From Dyadobacter endophyticus (GTDB taxonomy: Bacteria > Bacteroidota > Bacteroidia > Cytophagales > Spirosomataceae), in assembly GCF_014641595.1 (NCBI RefSeq), contig NZ_BMIA01000001.1, forward strand, positions 1,240,001 through 1,304,000: DNA of 64,000 nt. The letters run 5' to 3'. Each line of letters starts with the position of its first letter. Within the stretch, counting starts at the first letter, position 1. The position numbers were made by a program, and so were the translations under genes. Positions 1 through 9,691 of this stretch are shown one piece after another. The notes below the pieces were generated by a model that did not search any database, had not been told where the DNA came from, and worked only from the letters and a program-made list of their open reading frames with translations.

Positions 1-1435
1 CCGGAATGCGGATGTTCAATGCATATTTGACCTTCTGCGCGGGCGACACCTTGATCTTAACATTGCCATCCCAGGGATAACCGGTATCCATTTTCAGTGG
101 CACCGCCGTTTTTCCAACCTGAAAATTCGTATTGCTGCCCACAAATAGGTTCACCCAGATCTTCCCCTCCGATTTACCATAAATGTAATCTCCCACCGAA
201 GCCACCAGCCTCGCGATGTTGGAAGGGCAGCACGCCGTACCGAACCACGCACTGCGGGCATTGTTACCCACCGAGGAAAGCGGGTTTCCGTAAAAGAAAG
301 TATCTCCGCCAAGGCTCAGGCCGTCTAACGCGCCGTTGTACAGGCTGCGTTCGAGGACGTCGATGTATTTGGCGTCGCCGGTGAGCGCGTTCATACGCTG
401 GTTCCAGAATACCATTCCCACCGACGCGCAGGTTTCGCTGTACGCGGCGCCGTTGGGCAGGTCGTAATCGTCGGTGAAGCCTTCGTTATGGCCAGAGGAG
501 CCGATTCCGCCCGTCAGGTACATATTGCGGTAAACGACATCTTCCCATACGGCGGTCATGGCATTCATGTAGCCCGGATCCTGCGTGACCGACGCCACAT
601 CAGCCGCACCTGTGTACTGGTACATGGCGCGTACGGCGTGGCCGGTGATCTCTTTCTGCTGCTTCACGGGCACATCGTCCTGGCAGTACTTCGGGTCTTT
701 CCATTGGTCCCAGATCACGCCTTTTCCATAGCCATGGCCGCGCTGGTCGAGGAACCAGTCGGCCAGTTTCAGGTAGCGGTCCTCTTTTGTTAAATGATAC
801 AACTTCATCAATGCCAGCTCGATTTCCTGGTGGCCTGAAACCCATGGACGGTTGGCGACGCGGAATGTGGCATCGATATGGTCGGCGAGGCGGATGGCGA
901 CGTCGAGCAGCTTCCGTTTGCCGGTGGTGTTGTAATAGGCCACTGCCGCTTCCATCAAATGCCCCGCACAGTAATCTTCATGCTTTTCCATGTCGGTCCA
1001 GCGTTGTTTGAGGTCAGTCAGTGTGTAGTAGGTGTTCAAATAGCCGTCCGGAAGCTGCGCCGCTGCGATCTTGTCGATCCATTCATCCGCTTTACGTTCC
1101 AGGGCGGCGTCAGGACGATTTTTCAGCGAATAGGCCATAGCTTCGATGGCCTTGTACACGTCGCTGTCGTCGTAATAAATTCCTTCGTGCTTTTCGCCCT
1201 GCTTGCGGGCCACCTTTTCAAAATTCCGGATGCGGCCCGATTTTTCTTCGGTTTGAATGATACAGGCATTCAATGTCGCTGTCGCTACTTTTTCCTGTTT
1301 AGGTTTCCAGAACTGGTCGGTAATGTTTACCTCCGAGAACCGCACAGGCTGGATACGCTGCTGGGCTTGCGCAGGGATCGTCAGCATGCACCATACAAGC
1401 GCCGCGCCGACATATATTTTAGGGATTAACTGCAT
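1..1435 (-). CDS. GH127 beta-L-arabinofuranosidase, 3' end cut by window edge
   Basis: The minus-strand reading frame opens at the ATG at 1435 and runs off the left edge after 478 codons, so the C-terminus is missing. A signal peptide (MQLIPKIYVGAALVWCMLTI, cleaved near AQAQQ) predicts export to the periplasm. The body is the (alpha/alpha)6-barrel of the DUF1680/GH127 family, which removes beta-L-arabinofuranosyl units. The zinc/thiol site known from HypBA1 is complete: Glu334 and Cys336 in ETCASVG, Cys402 and Cys403 in CCPSN (the first of the pair corresponds to the HypBA1 nucleophile), and Glu318 in GHNEGF at the general-acid position. It is the last visible gene of PUL 1, 27 bp behind a second member of the same superfamily. 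Family assignment is firm; the exact linkage cleaved is inferred. Confidence 0.9.
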   Translation of the reverse strand, partial: MQLIPKIYVGAALVWCMLTIPAQAQQRIQPVRFSEVNITDQFWKPKQEKVATATLNACIIQTEEKSGRIRNFEKVARKQGEKHEGIYYDDSDVYKAIEAMAYSLKNRPDAALERKADEWIDKIAAAQLPDGYLNTYYTLTDLKQRWTDMEKHEDYCAGHLMEAAVAYYNTTGKRKLLDVAIRLADHIDATFRVANRPWVSGHQEIELALMKLYHLTKEDRYLKLADWFLDQRGHGYGKGVIWDQWKDPKYCQDDVPVKQQKEITGHAVRAMYQYTGAADVASVTQDPGYMNAMTAVWEDVVYRNMYLTGGIGSSGHNEGFTDDYDLPNGAAYSETCASVGMVFWNQRMNALTGDAKYIDVLERSLYNGALDGLSLGGDTFFYGNPLSSVGNNARSAWFGTACCPSNIARLVASVGDYIYGKSEGKIWVNLFVGSNTNFQVGKTAVPLKMDTGYPWDGNVKIKVSPAQKVKYALNIRIP

Positions 1436-1462
1436 TTTAATATTCGTTTTAATCAAAAGAAA

Positions 1463-3466
1463 CTACTTTTTACGGATAACCGGAAACTGTGAAATCCGGA
1501 GATTGGTGCAGCCATATGGGATCAGCACGATGTCTTCCTCCTTGTCCTCGGTTTCGAGCTGGTAGGTGACGCTGTACGGAATCGGGCCAGCCATTTCGTT
1601 GTACAATCCCCACGACGGAATGCGGCGTGCTTTGGTCCTGATCTGCAACGGGGCATTCTCGGGATTCCACGGATAATTTGAAACCGGTTTCGCTGCTTCC
1701 CATTTGTATTGCTCTTCCAGCTTGTTGCCCGGTGTTAGTATTAATCCATAATTCCATGGCGTAGTTGGACGCACTTCGGTGTAGGACGAGCCGTAATCGA
1801 TAGGATCCTTATCGTTTTTCACCAGTTTGGAGGTTTCTCCTACTTTCAATGCATAGGTTAGCGGCCCGCGCTCGACGGAAATCGAGTTTTCAACCCAGGT
1901 ATTTTTGAAAATATGCATGGGCAAAGTCAGTTCCACCACATCGCCTTTTTCCCACTCGCGGGTCAGTTTCACGACCTGGTTGCCGTCCGGTTCGAGCCAG
2001 AGCTTACCATTCACTTTGACAGCACCCTTTTTACACCAGGCCGGAATCCGCAAATGGAAAGGGAATACCGCTTTGGCAGAAGGGTTTAGCGTGAATTTAA
2101 TGGTTTCCTCAAAAGGGTAGGAAGTCTCTTCCTTCACCGCCACATTTACACCTTCCGCAAGCTTAATAGTCGCCTCGCTGGCCGAATAGGCCAGAGCTGC
2201 AATGCCCTTGTCGGCGGTGGCATACCAGAGGTTTTGGACAAATTTCGGCCATCCCTGGTGCATGTTGGAAGTACAGCACGGATAACCCGTGAGCAGGCCC
2301 ATGCACACATCGGTACCACCGTGGTTCACGTCAAAATTACGGTGGTGCCGGGTCATCATCACCTGGTTGGCCTGCTGGAAATACTGGCGGGTCATGAAAT
2401 CGTCGGAATGCTGCGTCGGTAATGCATTGAATGCCACTTTTTCGAGCATATCGGCATAGCCTACGTCGCCGGTGATTTCGAGGATGCTTTCGAGGGAGAA
2501 CATCATTTCTACGGCGGAGCAAAGTTCGGAACCTTGCGTCGGATCGTTTCCGTGCAATGCTTCGTCGCCGCCGTACAGCCCATGGGCCATGCCGTTGAAC
2601 TTGCGGAGGTCGGCGAAACCTTTCTGGGTGGCGTCGAGGTATTTTTGTTCCGGGTGATGCTGGAAATAGATCAGCGGTGCTTTGATCCCCTGCGCGAGGT
2701 TTACACAGTGAATGCTGCCGCGCGTGGAAAGCAAGTCGGTATTCAGGAATGCATTCGTGTAATCGAAAGTTTGCAGGTGGATGAGATTGCCGAGATCGAG
2801 CAGGAACTTGTCGCCGGTGATGTTGTAGAGCCAGTACACCACAGCCAGATTATCAGCACCGCGGTACCTTGCCCAGAATGTCCAGTTATCGAGCGGCTTA
2901 GAGGGCAGTTCTTTAAGCTGGTATTTGAAATAATTGGTCATTAAGGTAACGACCCGCTTGTCGCCGGTGGCGGAATAGTATTGTTTCAAAATTTTAAGCA
3001 TCACCATTTTGGGCCACCAGTCGCGGCTGTTGTCGCGCTGCACGCCGGGCTCGTGGCCGTAATCTTTGGAGGGGCCAAAATAACCGTCCGGTTGTTGGCT
3101 CGAAATGGCCCATTCTACCCAAGGTTTGGTTTTGGCGATAAGTTCTTTGTCGTCGAGGATATATGCGAGCGGGAGCAGTCCGTCAATCCAGTAGGGACCG
3201 CGTTCCCATTGGTCGCCGTCACCCCCCAACCAGCCATTGCGTTTGCCCATTACGAGCGGGTAAAGTTCGTCGAGTTTGCCGGTGGAGCCGTTTTTCTGGC
3301 GAATGAGCATTTCTTTGAGCCAGCCCTGGGGCTTAACGGCGCCTAGTGGCAGTTCGCTGTATGGGTTGCTTCTTAGCGGGGACTTGGCGGGGGTGTAGGT
3401 GGCTTCCTTTTGGGCAGTGGCCGGCAGGGAAGCGATTAGCAAAAGGGAGAATAGGAGTTTTTTCAT
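1463..3466 (-). CDS. GH127-superfamily (DUF1680) glycoside hydrolase
   Basis: A 667-residue exported protein with a short signal peptide ending near LPATAQ. It has the alpha/alpha-barrel pattern of DUF1680 proteins (GPYWIDGLLPLAYIL, QQPDGYFGP, YWLYNITGD) followed by beta-rich C-terminal domains. The metal/thiol residues of GH127 are retained: Glu314 and Cys316 in GSELCSAVEMM, and Cys397/Cys398 in CCTSNMHQGW. It is clearly diverged from the neighbouring GH127 at 1-1435 and could belong to a sister family such as GH146 or an unclassified DUF1680 clade. In the PUL 1 operon it follows the propeller glycosidase by 79 bp; that gap carries TGAC repeats. Role inferred: hydrolysis of L-arabinofuranosides or a related furanoside in the periplasm. 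Confidence 0.82.
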   Translation of the reverse strand: MKKLLFSLLLIASLPATAQKEATYTPAKSPLRSNPYSELPLGAVKPQGWLKEMLIRQKNGSTGKLDELYPLVMGKRNGWLGGDGDQWERGPYWIDGLLPLAYILDDKELIAKTKPWVEWAISSQQPDGYFGPSKDYGHEPGVQRDNSRDWWPKMVMLKILKQYYSATGDKRVVTLMTNYFKYQLKELPSKPLDNWTFWARYRGADNLAVVYWLYNITGDKFLLDLGNLIHLQTFDYTNAFLNTDLLSTRGSIHCVNLAQGIKAPLIYFQHHPEQKYLDATQKGFADLRKFNGMAHGLYGGDEALHGNDPTQGSELCSAVEMMFSLESILEITGDVGYADMLEKVAFNALPTQHSDDFMTRQYFQQANQVMMTRHHRNFDVNHGGTDVCMGLLTGYPCCTSNMHQGWPKFVQNLWYATADKGIAALAYSASEATIKLAEGVNVAVKEETSYPFEETIKFTLNPSAKAVFPFHLRIPAWCKKGAVKVNGKLWLEPDGNQVVKLTREWEKGDVVELTLPMHIFKNTWVENSISVERGPLTYALKVGETSKLVKNDKDPIDYGSSYTEVRPTTPWNYGLILTPGNKLEEQYKWEAAKPVSNYPWNPENAPLQIRTKARRIPSWGLYNEMAGPIPYSVTYQLETEDKEEDIVLIPYGCTNLRISQFPVIRKK

Positions 3467-3488
3467 TGGTCGGCTTTAGTTGGGTATT

Positions 3489-3548
3489 GTCAGGTGTGGT
3501 CAGGGATGTTGAATCAAGAAATCGGTGGTCCATGGTCAGGTTTTGTCA
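3489..3548 (-). repeat. Two pairs of TGAC motifs, each pair spaced 10 bp
   Basis: Read on the minus strand, TGAC occurs at 3548, 3538, 3502 and 3492, giving two pairs with exact 10-bp spacing, each flanked by CC (CCTGAC). The first copy overlaps the TGA stop codon of the propeller glycosidase, and the rest fill the 79-bp gap before the GH127-like gene. The unit resembles the five-copy array at 11821-11868. It may be a protein-binding array or a short dispersed intergenic repeat; no function is known to me. Confidence 0.5.
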
Positions 3549-4649
3549 GGGCTTGTTTTCGTTGGTTAAATCTTTGGAGGTGGCTAATGCGATTACGCGA
3601 CCGTTTTCGCCTACTGCATTGTAAAAATGGTATACCACGCCGTTCCATTTGACTACCCAGGGCTTGTGGGCGTAGGTTTTGTCGTAGGGTTCGGTGGAGG
3701 AAATCAGGTCGGGGCCGGACCAGTCGGTCCAGTTTTGGAGGTCGTACGAGCAGGCGAAGCGTTCGAATGCGCCCGGTTTCCAGAATGCCCCGAAATAGAA
3801 CATGACGTACACATCGCCGATTTTGGCGATCTGCGCGTCGCCGCAAATGCCGGTATTGCGTGTGATCAATGGCTTGTCGCCGAGGCGTTTCCAATGCTCC
3901 ATATCGTCGGAAACAGCCAGGGCGATGCTTTCGAAACCATTGCCCTTGTCGTCGCCTTTCTCACCTTTGGCATTATAAAACATCACAAACGGATGGCCGG
4001 TTTTGCGGGCTTTGTCGCGGATTACCAGGCTTTTGTAAATGGTTTTATCGTCGTACCAGCGCGCGTCTTTGTCAATCGCCGAAAGTACGGGCTGCGGAAC
4101 CCGGGTTACTTCTTTGGGTTTGGTTAAATCAGTGCTGTTGGCAATGCCGATGCCTAAACGGCCTGCCTCGTAGCCTTTCTCCGAACCGCCGAGGTAGGAA
4201 ACCCAATCCTTATTTTTATACTTTTCCACTTCGTAACTGCCTCCCCATTCGGTATCGACCAATGCCACGTAACCCGCTTTCTGCGTGGCATCCCAGGTAT
4301 TTTCGGTGAACGACATGATTTTTCCCAGATGCGTCCATTGCAGCAGGTTATCGCTTTTGGAAAGCCAGGTTTCATAACCTTTTCCATCGAAAATAATGTA
4401 GGTCATATACCAGACGCCACCTTTCCGGAACACCGTCGGGCTGTCGACCATCCGGCCGCTGTCGGGCTGGGGGACGACAATGCCGTATTTGTATGGGGTT
4501 TTGACTTCTTCGAAAATCCTTTGCATTACCTGTTGCGGTACTTTGGTCCGGCCGCCGGACGCGCTGCCGACCGATTGGGCAAACGCTTCGCTGGCTAAAC
4601 CAAAGCCCGCAGCAAAAAACAATACACATCCAGTCAGCACTCGCTTCAT
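3546..4649 (-). CDS. Five-bladed beta-propeller glycosidase (GH43/GH32/GH117-like)
   Basis: A 367-residue exported protein with a signal peptide ending near SEAFAQS. The sequence shows recurring propeller blades: an acidic first-blade motif (MVDSPTVFRKGGVWYMTY), LSKSDNLLQWTHLG, LAVSDDMEHWKRLG, GDAQIAKIGDVYVMFYFG, CSYDLQNWTDW and KPWVVKWNGVVYHFYNA. These S/D-D/N-x-x-W and Y-x-M-x-Y elements are typical of GH43/GH32-clan and related propeller glycosidases, with Asp in VDSPTVF a likely general base. I cannot fix the GH family from sequence alone; GH43, GH117, GH130 or GH137 are alternatives. It starts 3 bp after the SusD gene, so it is co-transcribed and probably works on the sugar imported by SusCD. 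Together with the GH127 genes it suggests arabinose-rich glycans. Confidence 0.72.
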   Translation of the reverse strand: MKRVLTGCVLFFAAGFGLASEAFAQSVGSASGGRTKVPQQVMQRIFEEVKTPYKYGIVVPQPDSGRMVDSPTVFRKGGVWYMTYIIFDGKGYETWLSKSDNLLQWTHLGKIMSFTENTWDATQKAGYVALVDTEWGGSYEVEKYKNKDWVSYLGGSEKGYEAGRLGIGIANSTDLTKPKEVTRVPQPVLSAIDKDARWYDDKTIYKSLVIRDKARKTGHPFVMFYNAKGEKGDDKGNGFESIALAVSDDMEHWKRLGDKPLITRNTGICGDAQIAKIGDVYVMFYFGAFWKPGAFERFACSYDLQNWTDWSGPDLISSTEPYDKTYAHKPWVVKWNGVVYHFYNAVGENGRVIALATSKDLTNENKP

Positions 4650-4652
4650 ATA

Positions 4653-6266
4653 TCAGTTATAATCAGGATTTTGTTTCAGTTTCGGGTTAGAGTTAATGGC
4701 GATTTGCGGGATCGGGAATACGGCCCTGAATGCGCCGGTGGGCTTGTGAGAGAGCCAACTTTTGGTAGTATACACGCCGAAACGGATCATATCGCGGCGG
4801 CGGAAGCCTTCCCACGCAAATTCCCAACCCAGCTCGTCGAGCATCCTGCCGTACTGCACCGCGGCCGCATTGCCGGGGTCCACCACTTTATAATTTTCGA
4901 CATAACCATATTGGTAGCTACTCCCTTTTTGCAGGTCGGCGCCGGTAACCGTCGCTTTGGCGGGTTTTGTCGCGAACGCTCGTGCGCGCACCTGCGACAC
5001 GACGGTAGCGGCGTCACTGGCCTTGCCCGTACGCAGCAGGCATTCGGCTTTCATCATGAGCACCTGCGCATAGCGGAACACCGGGAAATCGTTGCCCAGG
5101 CTTCCCTGCGCCTGGGTTTTTACTTCGAACTTATTCATCCGGTAGCCCTGTGCTTCGCCTGTGTACAGGCCATCGGGGAGCTCGTTGGTGAGTACCACAT
5201 TCTTGCCGGCCTGGTCGTAGGAGCCTTTTAATGGCGTCACGCCGTCGGCTGCAAACTGCGGACCGGTCATCCAGGTCGCTTTCAGGCGCTGGTCGTCGGC
5301 GTCGTAGGTATTGATAAACTGCGGCACACCTTTCGCCGAGCCCGCGCCCCAGGGTGTTGCCAGCATATTGACCTTGTTTTTCAGCGAAGCATGCCACGAA
5401 AACATGTGCGCGCTGAACCCGCCGGCCAGGTTTTCTTCAAAGGGAATTGCGAACACGATCTCTGCCGAATTTTGATTTTCGGTAACAAAAGGCGCCGACA
5501 GGCTGGTTTCTAACTGGTATTTACCCGAGGCGATGACGTCGTTGCATTGCGTAAGGCATTCTTCCCATTTGGTGTCTCCGGCATAAATGCCGGCGTTGAG
5601 GTACACGTTCGCAAGAAGCGTTTTGGCTGCCCATTTGTTGAAACGTGCATACAGCAGCGTGTTTCTTTCTTCACTCAGGTTCGGGATGGATTCGGTTAAT
5701 TCCTTCACGATGAACTGGTAAATTTCCTTTCTACCGGTTTTTTCGGGCAGTTCCTCGGAGCGGTCGGTGATGAGCGGCGCCTCGCCGAAGTTGTCGCAGA
5801 TCATCCAGTAGAAAAACGCCCTTACCGTGCGCATTTCGGAAATCAGCGCCTCTTGGGTGACGCCCGCCGGGATTGTGATTTTGTTGTTCGATAGCTGGTC
5901 GATCAGCCGGTTGGCATTAATCACCCCTGAATAGAAGGTGTTCCACATGCTGCTGATCTGCGGGTTTTCGGAATTCCACGTGTGCAGGTGCATGCGCTTA
6001 TAAATCCCGCCATCGTCCCAGCCCGATGCATTGGCGGGCATCACAATGCCGTCGGCGGTCGATTCCTGCGCCATATACCAGTGCGTGTGCGAAATAAGGC
6101 CTCGCATGGTAGCGTAGCCGATGCTCATGGCCTGGTACGCATTGGAATAGTTATAGGTATCCTCCGTCACTTCGGAATAGATTTTCTCGGTCAGGTCGTT
6201 GTTGCAGCCGCTCGCGGCGATCATCAGCAAAAGCGCTGTTCCTATATATGGTTTCAATGGCTTCAT
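4653..6266 (-). CDS. SusD/RagB-type glycan-binding lipoprotein (PUL 1)
   Basis: A 537-residue lipoprotein: the N-terminus carries a lipobox (MIAASGC, Cys at about 21), followed by the acidic/Asn-rich linker common for surface export. The family's helical TPR-like scaffold is visible in the N-terminal half (SSMWNTFYSGVINANRLIDQ, EMRTVRAFFYWMICDNFGEAPL) and the C-terminal signature is present (RYAQVLMMKAECLLRTGKA, LDELGWEFAWEGFRRRDMIRFG). SusD proteins sit on the outer-membrane surface and close over the SusC channel to deliver oligosaccharides. The gene lies 30 bp after SusC and 3 bp before the propeller glycosidase, inside the PUL 1 operon. Confidence 0.95.
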   Translation of the reverse strand: MKPLKPYIGTALLLMIAASGCNNDLTEKIYSEVTEDTYNYSNAYQAMSIGYATMRGLISHTHWYMAQESTADGIVMPANASGWDDGGIYKRMHLHTWNSENPQISSMWNTFYSGVINANRLIDQLSNNKITIPAGVTQEALISEMRTVRAFFYWMICDNFGEAPLITDRSEELPEKTGRKEIYQFIVKELTESIPNLSEERNTLLYARFNKWAAKTLLANVYLNAGIYAGDTKWEECLTQCNDVIASGKYQLETSLSAPFVTENQNSAEIVFAIPFEENLAGGFSAHMFSWHASLKNKVNMLATPWGAGSAKGVPQFINTYDADDQRLKATWMTGPQFAADGVTPLKGSYDQAGKNVVLTNELPDGLYTGEAQGYRMNKFEVKTQAQGSLGNDFPVFRYAQVLMMKAECLLRTGKASDAATVVSQVRARAFATKPAKATVTGADLQKGSSYQYGYVENYKVVDPGNAAAVQYGRMLDELGWEFAWEGFRRRDMIRFGVYTTKSWLSHKPTGAFRAVFPIPQIAINSNPKLKQNPDYN

Positions 6267-6296
6267 TGTAAATAGTTTTTTGGGTTTGAATAAAAA

Positions 6297-9200
6297 CTAG
6301 AATGTCAGCGAGGCGCCTGCGGTGAAGCTGGTAGTGGCAGGGTAGCGGTTCTTGTCGTCGATACCCGGGAACAGGCCGCTGATTCCAACTTCCGGATCGA
6401 TACCCTTGTAACCGGTGATGGTATAGAGGTTGGCCACCGCCAGGTAAATGCGCGCATGCCGGAGGTATTTGTTTTTCAAACGGAGGTTGTAGCCCGCCGT
6501 GATGTTGTCGATCTTCCAGTAGTTGCCATTCTCGATGTAATAGCTCACGTAGTTCAGCGACTGGTCGTCGGCGAGCGGGCGTTTGCCATAGATCGGGTCG
6601 TAGGCGTTTGCGCGCAGGTTGCCGCGGGTGAGCATGACGGGCGCACTCCAGAACATCTCGGTCATATTCAAAATCTGGAAACCGAATGCGCCGCGCATGG
6701 TAATGTTCAGGTCGAAGTTTTTGTAGGTCAATGTGTTATTCCAGTTCAAATAGCGCTTAGGCAAGCCGTTGCCGATGATCTGCTTGTCGTCGGCCTGTTG
6801 CTGGGCGATGGGTTTCGGCTCGCCGTTTTTGCCTTCGATGATCCAGTGGCCGGTTTCGTCGATATCGATGGTTTTGAAACCCCAGAAATTACCGAGTGGC
6901 TGACCTACCTGGACGCGGTGTGTGGTTTGCTGAATAGGCTCGCCGGTGTTGCCGGTATCGAAATAGCCGCTGGCTAATGCAAACTTGTCGTTCGATAACG
7001 AAAGGATCTTGTTCGCATTGGTCGAGAAATTGACGGAAGTGGTCCAGCGAAATGCGGCGGTTTGCAGGGGGATCGCATTCACCTGGACCTCGATACCCTT
7101 GTTTTCCATCGAAGCCGCATTGGCGGTGATGGTACTGTACAAATAGGGCGGGGTAGGTACCGGAAAGTTGGCGATCAGGTCGCGGGTAGTGCGGCGGTAG
7201 AGGTCGATGGAGCCGGACAGGCGCTCATTCAGGAAGCCGTAGTCGATCCCCACGTTCACCTCTTCCTTACGTTCCCAGCGGAGATCGGGGTTGGCGTTGT
7301 TCGACGGGTTGATAGCCTGCACCCACTGGCCATTGATCAGCACATTGGTATTGAAATTGATTTTGTTCAAAGAAATATAAGAACTGCCGGGTTCCGTACC
7401 GGTTACGCCGTATCCCGCCCGGAGTTTCAAGTTCGAAATAGTATTCGAATTTTCCAGAAATGTCTCCCTTTTCAAATTCCAGCCGACAGAAAATGCGGGA
7501 AAGCTTCCCCATTTGTGATTAGCTCCGAAGCGCGAGGAGCCTTCGTGACGGATACTGGCCGAGAGCAGGTATTTATTCATGAAACTGTAATTAACCCTGA
7601 AAAAATAGCTGATCAGTTTATTCTCCGACTGCTCCGACAACTCCGGGGCCTGCCCGCGGCGTAATGCGAGTCCGGCGTTGATGTTGTTGTAGGAAAAATT
7701 GTCGGTGGGGAAATCCCAGTTCTGCATCCAATAGTTCTCGGTGTTGTACCGCCGCCACGTGTGACCGGCCAGGATTACGAAATTGTGGTCATGAAGGGTT
7801 TTGTTATAGTTGGCCGTAAATTCGAAGAGATCGTCCTGCGAGCGGGTGGCACCGCGTGACGCGAAGCCATTACGGCCATTGCGGCTGGTGGAGTAGTGGT
7901 TTTTGGTTTCATAATAACCGCGCGTGCTGTTGAACATATCCCGCGCAAACAATGCCTTGATTTCCAGCCCTTCCACCGGTGCGAGTGAAATCGTACCATA
8001 CGTGCGGAGGTTGTTGTTGCGGTTCAGGCCGTTCGATTCTTCTATTAATGCTACCGGGTTCATGTAATCCGTTTTGTCGGTGCGCTCCGTCCATTTGCCG
8101 TTTTCGTCCTTCAATGGCTCAGTGGGGTTGAATGTAAGCGCATTGCGGTAAACGAGGCCGGAATAGGGGCCGCCGTCGACGGAGAAGTATTTCTGTTGGT
8201 AACCGCTCAGGTTTGCATTGATCTTCAACAACCCGTTGAACATCGAATGGTTGACCTCGATGCGCGGAAATACCGTGGTATTATCCGATTTCTTCATGAT
8301 GCCATTCAGCCGGCGGTATTCCATGCTTACAATGTAATTGGTCGTGCGCGAGCCGCCCCGGAGACTGATATTGTGGACCTGCGAAAGCGGTTTCTGGGTG
8401 ACGGCTTCGAGCCAGTTGGTACTGTGGCCATAATCGATGGCGCCGGGTTTGCCCTGGGCGGCCAATGCTCGGTACTGGTTTACGTCCATGAAATCGAGCC
8501 GGCGGGTGAGCCTCTGGGTCGTGAAATAGGAGTTCACTTCGAGCGTGGCAGGTGTTTCGCCTTTCACTTTTCGGGTGGTAATGAGTATCACCCCGTTGGT
8601 ACCACGTGTTCCGTAAATGGCGGCAGCGGAACCGTCTTTCAGCACGTCGATGGACTCGATGTCTTCCGGCGCGACGGTGTTCAGGCCTCCGGGCACACCA
8701 TCGATGAGCACGAGCGGCTCCGAACTGGCATTGATGGTGGCGTTACCCCGCAATGTGATTTGAGCAATGGCGGTGGGGTCGCCGCTGGGAGTGATGACGC
8801 TCAACCCGGCTACTTTTCCGCGAATGAGCTGGGCGGCATCCTGTACCGGACCTTTGACAAAATCCTCGGATTTGACGCTGGCAATGGCACTGGTGATCTG
8901 TTCGCGTTTTTGGGTGCCGTAACCGACCACCACCACTTCTTCAAGGCTTTTCAGGTCCGGCGCCAGGGTAATGTCGATCGTGGAGCGGCTGCCCACGGTC
9001 ACCTCCTGGTTCTGGTAGCCCACATAGGAGAATACCAGCGTCACTTCTGCCGTGGGATCGTCGCTGAGGGCAATGCTGTATTTGCCGCCCACATCGGTGG
9101 TACTGCCGCGTGTGGTGCCTTTGATGAGCACGCTTACCCCCGGGAGCAATTCGCCGCCGTCGCCTTTCACAACGCCGGACACGGTCCTGTCGGCTGTTTT

Positions 9201-9671
9201 CCGGGTTAGTTCCAAAGTGGAGTTAATGCTCTGGATCGACATGGTATAGTTTTGCTGCGTGGCCGGAGCATCTTCCGGAGTGATTGGCTCTATCTGGTGT
9301 GCGCCCGGCTTGGTTTCGTCAGCAGTTGTCAGGATCAGGTAAGTTTGTTTGCTGACCTTCTTGTACCGCAGGCCCGAGGGTAGGATATTGTTGAGTTTGG
9401 TCTCGATCGTCTGCCCCGCCTGGACCTGCGCCGGCGCAACGAAGAGGCCTTCCAGCAGTTTTTCCTCGAAAAGGATATCGACTTTGTATTGTTTCTTAAC
9501 CTGCATCAGTGCATCCCGCAGCGCGATCCGGCTTCCCGGGATTATCGTGGTTACCGTATTGGTTTTTGGCGGGCGGTTCTGGGCCATGAGCTGGGCTTTA
9601 ATCGGGGCGCCATCCAACAGGCATCCCACCATTAAGGTTACCAGAACTTTAACGTGTAATAGTTTCGTCAT
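6297..9671 (-). CDS. SusC/RagA TonB-dependent transporter with STN domain (PUL 1)
   Basis: A 1124-residue outer-membrane transporter. In order: signal sequence; STN (secretin/TonB N-terminal) domain at about 45-115, which signals to FecR-type anti-sigma factors; CarboxypepD_reg-like domain at about 163-240 (VSGVVKGDGGELLPGVSVLI); the SusC signature EEVVVVGYGTQKREQITSAI; the plug (DVLKDGSAAAIYGTRGTNGVI); and a 22-stranded beta-barrel ending in an aromatic residue (SFTAGASLTF). The STN domain together with the upstream sigma/FecR genes fits trans-envelope autoregulation, in which loading of the transporter switches on the PUL. It lies 20 bp behind fecR and 30 bp before susD. Confidence 0.96.
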   Translation of the reverse strand: MTKLLHVKVLVTLMVGCLLDGAPIKAQLMAQNRPPKTNTVTTIIPGSRIALRDALMQVKKQYKVDILFEEKLLEGLFVAPAQVQAGQTIETKLNNILPSGLRYKKVSKQTYLILTTADETKPGAHQIEPITPEDAPATQQNYTMSIQSINSTLELTRKTADRTVSGVVKGDGGELLPGVSVLIKGTTRGSTTDVGGKYSIALSDDPTAEVTLVFSYVGYQNQEVTVGSRSTIDITLAPDLKSLEEVVVVGYGTQKREQITSAIASVKSEDFVKGPVQDAAQLIRGKVAGLSVITPSGDPTAIAQITLRGNATINASSEPLVLIDGVPGGLNTVAPEDIESIDVLKDGSAAAIYGTRGTNGVILITTRKVKGETPATLEVNSYFTTQRLTRRLDFMDVNQYRALAAQGKPGAIDYGHSTNWLEAVTQKPLSQVHNISLRGGSRTTNYIVSMEYRRLNGIMKKSDNTTVFPRIEVNHSMFNGLLKINANLSGYQQKYFSVDGGPYSGLVYRNALTFNPTEPLKDENGKWTERTDKTDYMNPVALIEESNGLNRNNNLRTYGTISLAPVEGLEIKALFARDMFNSTRGYYETKNHYSTSRNGRNGFASRGATRSQDDLFEFTANYNKTLHDHNFVILAGHTWRRYNTENYWMQNWDFPTDNFSYNNINAGLALRRGQAPELSEQSENKLISYFFRVNYSFMNKYLLSASIRHEGSSRFGANHKWGSFPAFSVGWNLKRETFLENSNTISNLKLRAGYGVTGTEPGSSYISLNKINFNTNVLINGQWVQAINPSNNANPDLRWERKEEVNVGIDYGFLNERLSGSIDLYRRTTRDLIANFPVPTPPYLYSTITANAASMENKGIEVQVNAIPLQTAAFRWTTSVNFSTNANKILSLSNDKFALASGYFDTGNTGEPIQQTTHRVQVGQPLGNFWGFKTIDIDETGHWIIEGKNGEPKPIAQQQADDKQIIGNGLPKRYLNWNNTLTYKNFDLNITMRGAFGFQILNMTEMFWSAPVMLTRGNLRANAYDPIYGKRPLADDQSLNYVSYYIENGNYWKIDNITAGYNLRLKNKYLRHARIYLAVANLYTITGYKGIDPEVGISGLFPGIDDKNRYPATTSFTAGASLTF

Positions 9672-9691
9672 GATTATGAATGATTAAGGAA

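Noticed and set aside
8196..9209. 337-codon open frame antisense to the PUL 1 susC gene
   Set aside because: Shadow frame in GC-rich coding DNA; SusC motifs on the other strand are unambiguous.
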